Shown here piece after piece: positions 58,136-64,000 of a DNA stretch of 64,000 nucleotides. The DNA is taken from the NCBI GenBank assembly GCA_040755215.1, contig JBFMBG010000003.1, positions 1-64,000 of the forward strand. The letters are read 5' to 3'. The number at the start of each line of letters is the position of its first letter. Position 1 is the first letter of the stretch. The stretch comes from JAIMBK01 sp040755215. Lineage in GTDB: Bacteria > Bacillota > Desulfotomaculia > Desulfotomaculales > Nap2-2B. Both the position numbers and the translations under genes were made by a program. Below the pieces are notes generated by a model. It saw only the letters and a program-made list of their open reading frames with translations. It was not told the origin of the DNA and ran no database searches.

Positions 58136-58459
58136 TTAAGTATTCTCCGGCTTGCTTCTCCCCCGCAGGTTTGCTTTTATGGCATAAGGATCGCGAGTGC
58201 AATGAAAAAGCCCAAACACAATAATTTCGTTGTCTTCGATCCGGAAATAAATCGCGTATGGAAATCGCCGAAGCAGGCTTCGCCGGAATTCGTAATGCAC
58301 TTTGGGATAAAGCAGGGGATTTCGTTGAATATCGTTAGCCCGGGCATAGAACATCCGAAGGAATTCCTCACCTAAGCCCGGAGCCTTATCTTCGTACCAT
58401 GTATAACCGGCAATGATATCGTCCTCAACTTCAGGAAGAAAGCGTAAGGAATAAATCAT
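58136..58459 (-). CDS. ParE/RelE-family toxin
   Basis: 107 residues. Small RelE/ParE fold: EVEDDIIAGYTWYEDKAPGLG, RNPLLYPKVHYEFRRSLLRRFPYAIYF and VFGLFHCTRDPYAI. The length and HxxRDP-like end suggest ParE (gyrase poison) rather than RelE, but the target is not proven. Overlaps the antitoxin stop by four bases and lies downstream of it on the minus strand, the standard order. Convergent with fhs. Confidence 0.88.
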   Translation of the reverse strand: MIYSLRFLPEVEDDIIAGYTWYEDKAPGLGEEFLRMFYARANDIQRNPLLYPKVHYEFRRSLLRRFPYAIYFRIEDNEIIVFGLFHCTRDPYAIKANLRGRSKPENT

Positions 58460-58677
58460 TTCTTTGCTTCTATTCTGATCTGAATTTCTTTAAGGGACAA
58501 AAGTTTCTCTGGATGATCCTTATAGCTCTTCAGCCTTCTCTCCAATTCCTCAACGTGGCTCTCGGGTATGGGTACGCTGGATTCATCCAAAATGATACTG
58601 TCCCATAAGTCTTCAACCAACAGGATCTTTTCCGGCGTAGTCAATCGGGCAATTTCAGGAATATCTCTTACGCGCAC
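58456..58677 (-). CDS. Addiction-module antitoxin
   Basis: 73 residues of the unstable-antitoxin group that partners ParE-type toxins: IPEIARLTTPEKILLVEDLW, PIPESHVEELERRLKSY and the terminal LSLKEIQIRIEAKK. No separate DNA-binding domain is seen. ATG 58677 has AAAGGAG upstream on this strand. Translationally coupled to the toxin gene. Confidence 0.85.
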   Translation of the reverse strand: MRVRDIPEIARLTTPEKILLVEDLWDSIILDESSVPIPESHVEELERRLKSYKDHPEKLLSLKEIQIRIEAKK

Positions 58678-58828
58678 CGTTTATTCTCCTTTCTTTTTGA
58701 ACAGGCAGTGGGCTATTATTTACTTTAAAACATAACACACGGATGAAATCTTGTAAAGAATCGATCCTTAAACCGGATCTATGCTCCGACGGGCGCCCGA
58801 GCAAAAATTATTGCCGGGGGCGGCTTGT

Positions 58829-59557
58829 TTACGGCCTGCTGACATTTTTCAAGACCTGCGTCCACGCTTCCGGCGCAACTTCCCGGTATTTGATTCCTCC
58901 CGTTATGTAATCCTGCCCCGGCAACGCCTCCTTGCGTAAAATATTTGGTCCTCCCCCGCGCAGGGTATGGTAAAAGGTTAAAAAGTGGGTGGGGCCAAGG
59001 TTGGTCTCTACATGCGTGGTAAAGATCCAGATTAAATGCGGAATTTTGACCAATATTTCCGGCTCCAGCAACTCTTTGGCCAGCGCCCGGATCTCCACCT
59101 GCAGGTCAAAACATTGTTCAGTATAGGTCCCCTCGAATACGTCCAGCATGGTGGTTTTTTTGTCAAACATAGTGATCGGGCCGATCAGTTCGCTGGCCAG
59201 AAAAAGCGCCCTTTGGTCAATGCAAAAAAACGTTTTAATCGGGGTTTGAAATCGTTTTTCCAGGTAAGCGGTCAGACCCTGGCGCCCACGGAGGTTATAC
59301 AGCTTTTCCAGCGTATCCGGATGATCGTTTTCGACCCTGGTTGTAGTGGGAATGGCAATAATTCCGATCGTTTTTTGCCCTGGTTTAATGGTGACCAGCG
59401 TGATTGCCTTGAGTTGCGAACGGTCGGTCCATAAAATCACGGTATTTTGGACAGGCGATTTTTTCTGGCCGGCCCAGGTGAAACTGGGCTGGAGGGGGAA
59501 TAATAGGGTCAGGAGAAAAAGAAGCAAAGCTATTTTTCTCCGCGGAGAAGCGGACAT
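58829..59557 (-). CDS. Secreted LCP-like (LytR-CpsA-Psr fold) protein
   Basis: 242 residues from ATG 59557 (AAAAGGGTGG upstream). A signal peptide (RRKIALLLFLLTLLFPLQP, cleavage after TWA) is followed by an LCP-type core: TVILWTDRSQLKAITLVTIK, GIIAIPTTTRVE (compare SIPRDTRV) and DVFEGTYTEQCFDLQVEIR. LCP enzymes attach polymers to peptidoglycan. Several Arg/Asp residues typical of active LCP proteins are replaced, so catalytic activity is doubtful. I assign only the fold. It stands alone, divergent from hisG. Confidence 0.55.
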   Translation of the reverse strand: MSASPRRKIALLLFLLTLLFPLQPSFTWAGQKKSPVQNTVILWTDRSQLKAITLVTIKPGQKTIGIIAIPTTTRVENDHPDTLEKLYNLRGRQGLTAYLEKRFQTPIKTFFCIDQRALFLASELIGPITMFDKKTTMLDVFEGTYTEQCFDLQVEIRALAKELLEPEILVKIPHLIWIFTTHVETNLGPTHFLTFYHTLRGGGPNILRKEALPGQDYITGGIKYREVAPEAWTQVLKNVSRP

Positions 59558-59688
59558 CAGCACCACCCTTTTTTTAAGAATTAGTTTCGGTCTTTTTCCG
59601 GCGGGATTATACATCTTCCCGGGCGATGAAGGCTTTGGCCCCAATCCCGGCGGTATGTTTTTAGCCGTGGTTGTTTTTTGCTTTTAGC

Positions 59689-59718
59689 TTGACAGGTTAA
59701 GGAAAACCACAATATACT
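59689..59718 (+). promoter_or_regulatory. Sigma-A promoter for hisG
   Basis: TTGACA (59689-59694) and TATACT (59713-59718) with an 18-base spacer. The likely transcription start is only about a dozen bases before ATG 59737, which favours the downstream TTG start. Confidence 0.7.
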
Positions 59719-59769
59719 AAAGCAAAATAACTCGCCATGAAGTCTTCATCCGAAGGGAGCTTTTTAAAC

Positions 59770-60642
59770 TTGCTGAAATTGCGGCTGGGTTTACCAAAAG
59801 GAAGCCTTCAGGAGGCAACTTTTTCTTTATTTAAACGGGCCGGTTTTCACCTGCGGGTGAACGACCGCTCCTATTACCCCACGATTGACGATCCGGAGCT
59901 CGAAGTGGTGCTCATGCGGGCCCAGGAAATTCCCCGTTACGTAAGCGAAGGGGTTCTGGACGCGGGGTTGAGCGGCCTGGACTGGATCCTGGAGAATGAA
60001 GCGGACGTTGTTGAGGTGGCCGAACTCGTCTATTCCAAGCATACTTTGCGGCCTATCCGCCTTGTTCTGGCTGTGGCCGGGGACAGCGATATCAAGGACG
60101 TTGCAGATTTAGAGGGAAAACGCATTGCCACCGAACTGGTGCGGGTTACCCGGAAATTTTTGACCGCCCACGGGGTGAAGGCAACGGTAGAATTTTCTTA
60201 CGGGGCTACGGAAGTAAAAGTTCCCGACCTGGTGGACGCCATTGCCGACCTGACCGAGACGGGCAGCTCACTGCGAGCAAATAACCTGCGCGAGATCGCT
60301 ACTATTTTAGAGTCAACCCCCCGGTTGCACGCCAGCAGAAAGTGCTGGGAAGATCCCTGGAAGAAAGAGAAGTTGCAAAATCTGTCTGTTTTGTTGCTGG
60401 GTGCCTTGCGGGCGGAAAATAAGGTAGGCTTAAAGATGAATGTTCCGGGGGACCGGCTGGATGACGTGCTGGCGATTCTCCCGGCCATGAAACATCCTAC
60501 GGTCTCCCAGCTGGTCAATAGCGACTGGGTGGCTGTGGAAGTAATCCTGGATGAAAAGAAGGTTCGCGAGCTGGTGCCGGCGCTGAAAAAGGTCGGCGCC
60601 CAGGATATTATCGAATACCCTTTGAAAAAAGTCATACCCTAA
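59770..60642 (+). CDS. hisG: ATP phosphoribosyltransferase, long form
   Basis: First step of histidine synthesis. About 290 residues: catalytic core (LRLGLPKGSLQEATFSLFKR, ELEVVLMRAQEIPRYVSEGV, ATEVKVPDLVDAIADLTETG) plus a C-terminal ACT-like regulatory domain (from about 215: MKHPTVSQLVNSDWVAVEVIL). The ACT domain means this is HisG-L, which needs no HisZ. TTG 59770 has GAAGGGAG upstream; ATG 59737 is open but has no ribosome site. Other his genes are not nearby. Confidence 0.92.
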   Translation: MLKLRLGLPKGSLQEATFSLFKRAGFHLRVNDRSYYPTIDDPELEVVLMRAQEIPRYVSEGVLDAGLSGLDWILENEADVVEVAELVYSKHTLRPIRLVLAVAGDSDIKDVADLEGKRIATELVRVTRKFLTAHGVKATVEFSYGATEVKVPDLVDAIADLTETGSSLRANNLREIATILESTPRLHASRKCWEDPWKKEKLQNLSVLLLGALRAENKVGLKMNVPGDRLDDVLAILPAMKHPTVSQLVNSDWVAVEVILDEKKVRELVPALKKVGAQDIIEYPLKKVIP

Positions 60643-60714
60643 GGGGGATAAGCGGAAAAAGGGTGCGCCGGGGCGGCAAGCCGGCGCAGAATCCGGTTAA
60701 AGGAGGGCAAGGCG

Positions 60715-61401
60715 ATGATTCCCATCCGGGATAGTGTGCGTCCGCGGCGCAGACCGGTCGTCAACTGGACGATCATCGCGATTAATCTCCTGGTATTTTT
60801 TTATGGTCTTGGGCTTTCCAGGCAACAGTTGGAAGACGTTTATTTTCATTATGGGGTTATTCCCAGCGAGGTGTTTCATTTAATTAAAACCGGCGCTTCC
60901 CTGGAGCCTTTATTTTTACCTTTCCTTTCCGCCATGTTTCTTCACGGGGGATGGTTTCACGTCATCGGCAATATGTGGTACCTGTGGATATTCGGGGATA
61001 ACGTGGAAGACCGCCTGGGCCACTTTCGCTATTTATTGTTTTATTTACTCGGGGGCATAATCGGGAGCATCGCGCACATCTTAACCAATCCGACTTCCCC
61101 GGTCCCGATCATTGGCGCCAGCGGGGCCATTGCCGGGGTGCTGGGCGGTTATTTCATCACCTTTCCCCGTTCCCGCGTGCTGGCCCTGGTGCCGGTCTTT
61201 TTCTTTCTGACGCTGATGGAGGTTCCGGCCGTGATCTACCTGGCCCTGTGGTTTGTGCTGCAGCTTTTTAACGGAACGCTGTCCCTGGGCGGAGTGGCAA
61301 ACGCGGTCGCCTGGTGGGCCCACATCGGCGGCTTTGTAGCCGGGATGGTTTTGATTAAGTTGATGGCGCCCCGGCGGGTAAGGTATGATTCTTTCCGGTA
61401 G
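60715..61401 (+). CDS. Rhomboid-family intramembrane serine protease
   Basis: 228 residues, six membrane helices. Catalytic Ser in VPIIGASGAIAGVLGGYF and His in AWWAHIGGFVAGM are present, so the enzyme is probably active. N-terminal NWTIIAINLLVFF and FLHGGWFHVIGNMWYLWIFGDNVED are family signatures. GGAGGG site. Its membrane substrate is unknown. Followed by a 31-bp palindrome (repeat family 2). Confidence 0.93.
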   Translation: MIPIRDSVRPRRRPVVNWTIIAINLLVFFYGLGLSRQQLEDVYFHYGVIPSEVFHLIKTGASLEPLFLPFLSAMFLHGGWFHVIGNMWYLWIFGDNVEDRLGHFRYLLFYLLGGIIGSIAHILTNPTSPVPIIGASGAIAGVLGGYFITFPRSRVLALVPVFFFLTLMEVPAVIYLALWFVLQLFNGTLSLGGVANAVAWWAHIGGFVAGMVLIKLMAPRRVRYDSFR

Positions 61402-61407
61402 GGTCAT

Positions 61408-61492
61408 AATAAGTTAAGTGCCTGGCACTTAACTTATTGCCGGCACATGGTGGGAACGAATGTTCTCATGAGGCACTCCCGAAGAAGGAGAT
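61408..61492. repeat. Family 2 palindromic repeat copy
   Basis: AATAAGTTAAGTGCC (61408-61422) and GGCACTTAACTTATT (61424-61438) form an exact 15-bp-arm palindrome around one T. GAACGAATGTTC (61454-61465), a perfect GAAC-N4-GTTC, follows, then TCATGAGGCACTCCC. Related to 9757-9815 and 21112-21236. No T tract follows the palindrome, so it is not a classical terminator of the rhomboid gene. Confidence 0.75.
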
Positions 61493-61506
61493 TTTTGCGG
61501 TTGAAT

Positions 61507-61700
61507 TTATCCTGGTCCGAGCAGGAAAGCCCGGGCCGGGGCGGCTTCCGCGCCGGTAAGTTTTAAGGGGGCGACAATTAAAAAGTAAACCCCGGCAGGA
61601 ACTTCTTTTAAGCGCAGGCCCTCGATGAGCAGAATTTTTTTCTATTTTTATATACCATCATGCCCGGGTAAATAGCCATCGAAATGTCGTATATTTTCAA
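61507..61700 (-). pseudogene. Cyclase / kynurenine-formamidase-type gene remnant
   Basis: On the minus strand TTG 61700, behind GGGAGGG, begins KIYDISMAIYPGMMVYKN, the N-terminus of cyclase-family (PF04199-type) hydrolases. Soon after, in another frame, comes LLIEGLRLKEVPAGVYFLIV, then APLKLTGAEAAPARAFLLGPG and TAA at 61507-61509, the family C-terminus. About two thirds of the gene (the central metal-binding part) is missing and the ends are out of frame, around an A-rich run near 61628-61642. It overlaps the last 53 bases of zwf. Confidence 0.8.
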
Positions 61701-63297
61701 CGGGTATCCCTCCCATCCCTTCCGGCAAAGGAAATGCCGCGGGGTTGGCGGCGTAATCGCGTTCTGCACCCTGCCAGCAGGCGGGCAAATCTTCTTTTCT
61801 TTCCCCGCATACCGGCCACCAGCGCAGTCCGTCGCGCCCCGGAAGTTCCCCGGCTTCCGCCGGCCCCCAGGTGCCGGCCGCGTAGTTGGGAAAAACGACG
61901 TCGTTTTGTTCCCGGGCGGCCGCCATTGGCTCCACAAATTCCCAGGCCAGCGCGACCTCCTCCCAGCTGGTAAAAAGGGTTGGGTCACCTTTCCATACGT
62001 CCAGCAAGAGACGTTCGTAGGCTTCGGGGGAGCCGGCGGCCAGCGCGCAGTTCTGGCAAAAGTCCATGGTGACGGGGATGATCCGGTTTTTCGTACCCGG
62101 TTTTTTTACGTTTAACTGCAAATAAATTCCTTCTAAGGGATCAACCCGGATGACCAGCAGATTGGGCGCGAGGGAGCCTTGTTCCTTAAAATACAGCACT
62201 TCCGGCAGAGAGCGAAACTGGACAAATATTTCCGTCCCTTTGACGGCCAGTCTTTTTCCCGTACGCAGGTAGAAAGGGACGCCGGCCCAGCGAAAATTTT
62301 CGATAAAGATTTTCGCCGCAATAAACGTTTCGGTATTGGAAAAAGGGCTGACTCCCTTTTCTTCCCGGTAGCCGGCCACCCGGATGTCGTTGATGATTCC
62401 CGGGCCGTACTGCCCGCGGACGACATTCCGGCGAAGATCAACCGGGGTAAGCGGCCGCAGCGTACGCAGCACTTTGATTTTTTCGGCCCGCACCGCTTCG
62501 GGGCGGAGAGAGCCGGGGGGCTCCATGGTCACCAGGGTTAAAAGCTGGAGCAGGTGGTTCTGGAACATGTCATTTAGAGCGCCCGCCTTTTCGTAGTAGG
62601 CGGCCCGTTCCCCCACGCCCAGCGTTTCGCTGACCGTGATTTGAATGTTGTGGACGTAATTTCTGTTCCAGAGGGGTTCAAAAAAGGCGTTGGCGAACCG
62701 GATAACGGCGATATTCTGGATCATCTCTTTGCCCAGGTAGTGGTCGATGCGGTAAATGTGCTCTTCGTCGAACACCTTCCGGATTTGCCTGTTTAATTCT
62801 TTGGCCGAAGCCAGATCCCGGCCGAAGGGTTTTTCAATCACCAGTCGTTGCCAGGCCGGGGGGTTGTTGGGCGCCAGGCCGGCCGTCGCCAGGTTGCCGG
62901 CGGCGGGTCCAAAATTTTCCGGGGCCACGGCCAGGTAAAAGATGCGGTTCCCGGCCGCCGCGAAGCGGTTGTCCAGTTCGCCGAGCAGCGTTTGGAGACA
63001 GCCGTAGCCGGCGCGGTCGTGCAGGTCCAGGGGCAGATAGAAAAAGCGCCGGGCGAAGGCGGACCAGGATTGCCCTCTTTTTACCGGGAAGCGTGCGTAT
63101 TTCTGCAGATCCCGGAAAATCTCCTCCTGGAAAACGGCGTGGGTTTTTTCCCGCCGGGCCACACCCACCACGGCGAAGTTGTCCGGGAGGAGACCGTTCT
63201 GGTGCACGCCGTAGAGGGCGGGGTAAAGCTTGCGCCGGGCCAGGTCCCCGGTGGCCCCGAAAATCACCAGGATGCAGCCGGAATTATTTTTGGGCAT
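61648..63297 (-). CDS. zwf: Glucose-6-phosphate 1-dehydrogenase
   Basis: Oxidative pentose-phosphate entry enzyme, NADP(H)-linked. 549 residues. N-terminal Rossmann VIFGATGDLARRKLYPALY, active site YRIDHYLGKEMIQNI (about 180-194) and the substrate-binding segment. The recognisable family ends near GLRWWPV; the last roughly 45 residues (from CGERK to HDGI) have no family character and read across the ribosome site and first codons of the neighbouring remnant. ATG 63297 overlaps gnd by 14 bases. Confidence 0.93.
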   Translation of the reverse strand: MPKNNSGCILVIFGATGDLARRKLYPALYGVHQNGLLPDNFAVVGVARREKTHAVFQEEIFRDLQKYARFPVKRGQSWSAFARRFFYLPLDLHDRAGYGCLQTLLGELDNRFAAAGNRIFYLAVAPENFGPAAGNLATAGLAPNNPPAWQRLVIEKPFGRDLASAKELNRQIRKVFDEEHIYRIDHYLGKEMIQNIAVIRFANAFFEPLWNRNYVHNIQITVSETLGVGERAAYYEKAGALNDMFQNHLLQLLTLVTMEPPGSLRPEAVRAEKIKVLRTLRPLTPVDLRRNVVRGQYGPGIINDIRVAGYREEKGVSPFSNTETFIAAKIFIENFRWAGVPFYLRTGKRLAVKGTEIFVQFRSLPEVLYFKEQGSLAPNLLVIRVDPLEGIYLQLNVKKPGTKNRIIPVTMDFCQNCALAAGSPEAYERLLLDVWKGDPTLFTSWEEVALAWEFVEPMAAAREQNDVVFPNYAAGTWGPAEAGELPGRDGLRWWPVCGERKEDLPACWQGAERDYAANPAAFPLPEGMGGIPVENIRHFDGYLPGHDGI

Positions 63298-64000
63298 GAT
63301 CGAAACTCCCTGCTTTTTCCGCTTCGTGACCGCCGAATTCGTAGCGCAGAGCAGCCACTACTTTGCCGGCAAAGCTTTCTTCCTGCTCCGAGCGGTAGCG
63401 CATGAAAAGCGCGGCGGCGGTCACCGGCGCCGGCACCCCCAGGGCCAGGGCCGTTTCCACCGCCCACCGGCCCTCGCCGGAGGAATGGACGACCCCCTTG
63501 ATTTTTTCCAGGCGCGCGTCTTTTGCCAGGGCCCTGGCGGTAAGTTCCATGAGCCAGCCGCGGATTACCGAACCGTGCTCCCAAACGCGGGCGATTTCCG
63601 GCAGGTTGAGCGGGAAGGGACCCCGGGCCAAAATTTCGAAGCCCTCCCCGATGGCCTGGAGCATTCCATATTCAATGCCGTTGTGCACCATCTTGACGAA
63701 ATGGCCGCTCCCGGGGGGACCTGTGTGCAGATAGCCTCCGGGGACGCTGAGGTCCCGGAAAAGCGGCTTCAGGCGGGAAAAAACTTCCTCGGCGGCGCCG
63801 ACCATGAGGCAGGCGCCGCGGCGCGCTCCTTCCGTTCCTCCGCTGGTGCCTGCGTCGACAAAATTGATCCCCTTCGCCTGGAGGTCGCGCGCCCGGCGCA
63901 GCGTGTCCCGGTAGTCCGAATTGCCCCCATCAATGATTGTGTCCCCCGGCGCCAGCAGCGGAACCAGCCCGGACAGCATTTCCTCCACGGGTGACCCGGC
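63284..64000 (-). CDS. gnd: 6-phosphogluconate dehydrogenase, NAD-type short form (partial)
   Basis: Second oxidative pentose-phosphate step, giving ribulose 5-phosphate. Only the C-terminal portion lies in the window; the frame is open to the edge. Visible: DTIIDGGNSDYRDTLRRA, the active-site segment VDAGTSGGTEGARRG, GSGHFVKMVHNGIEYGMLQA (catalytic Lys and Asn) and HSSGEGRWAVETA. The short all-alpha part and the C-terminus match the short GndA/YqeC type (about 300 residues) rather than the 470-residue enzyme. Operonic with zwf, with a 14-base overlap. Confidence 0.92.
   Translation of the reverse strand, partial: AGSPVEEMLSGLVPLLAPGDTIIDGGNSDYRDTLRRARDLQAKGINFVDAGTSGGTEGARRGACLMVGAAEEVFSRLKPLFRDLSVPGGYLHTGPPGSGHFVKMVHNGIEYGMLQAIGEGFEILARGPFPLNLPEIARVWEHGSVIRGWLMELTARALAKDARLEKIKGVVHSSGEGRWAVETALALGVPAPVTAAALFMRYRSEQEESFAGKVVAALRYEFGGHEAEKAGSFDHAQK

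Overview
The window looks like chromosome from a spore-forming, anaerobic, Gram-positive clostridial bacterium. Sporulation genes (spo0F-like, spoVT, yabP, yabQ, spoIIE, a SpoIID/LytB protein, yqzL) sit beside anaerobe markers (formate-tetrahydrofolate ligase, rubrerythrin, a small ferredoxin, ThiC). Gene order and protein character recall the Peptococcaceae (Desulfotomaculum/Pelotomaculum-like lineages), but that assignment is inference, not a database match. Base composition looks moderately GC-rich and even. TTG and GTG starts are common, usually behind strong GGAGG-type ribosome binding sites.

Layout. 1-9.5 kb: ktrB-ktrA potassium uptake, a SpoU-type rRNA methyltransferase, an overlooked yqzL micro-gene, pheS-pheT, zapA, and the repair genes polX and mpg. 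9.5-12.2 kb: a repeat-rich intergenic region, then glnB-amtB on the minus strand behind a structured leader. 12.2-17.2 kb: asnB, an acyl-CoA dehydrogenase, an orphan ilvN, a class I glutamine amidotransferase and a Spo0F-like receiver. 17.2-25.5 kb: a TPP riboswitch with a greatly extended P3 arm controlling thiD2-thiE and thiC, then ymaF, an orphan pyruvate-kinase C-terminal-domain protein, thiL-tsaE-tsaB-rimI, pyrF and a methyltransferase. 26-55 kb: the conserved mfd ... spoVT-mazG-hup-rqcP ... yabP-yabQ-divIC-yabR ... spoIIE-tilS-ftsH neighbourhood known from Bacillus and clostridia. A roughly 10-kb stress block interrupts it between rqcP and yabP: a SpoIID-like lipoprotein, dnaK-grpE-dnaJ-cbpM-clpB, a Cys-rich mini-protein, hsp20, ferredoxin and rubrerythrin. 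55-64 kb: ndk, a hot-dog thioesterase, fhs, a ParE-type toxin-antitoxin pair, an LCP-like secreted protein, long-form hisG, a rhomboid protease, a decayed cyclase-family gene, and zwf-gnd running off the right edge.

The less ordinary material is of three kinds. First, two families of dispersed palindromic intergenic repeats. One has three near-full copies of about 165-195 bp, two of them direct repeats bracketing spoIIE. The other carries 12-bp GAAC-N4-GTTC (SOS-box-like) cores and long palindromes. Second, gene lesions: dnaK has an in-frame TGA just before its conserved acidic tail, still encoded downstream in the same frame, and a cyclase/kynurenine-formamidase-type gene is reduced to its two ends and overlaps the end of zwf. 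Third, regulation: the large-P3 TPP switch, an Spo0A-type promoter with a 21-bp spacer upstream of spoIIE that would transcribe a repeat copy, and a sigma-G-like promoter before spoVT. No CRISPR array, rRNA, tRNA or intact insertion sequence was recognised.
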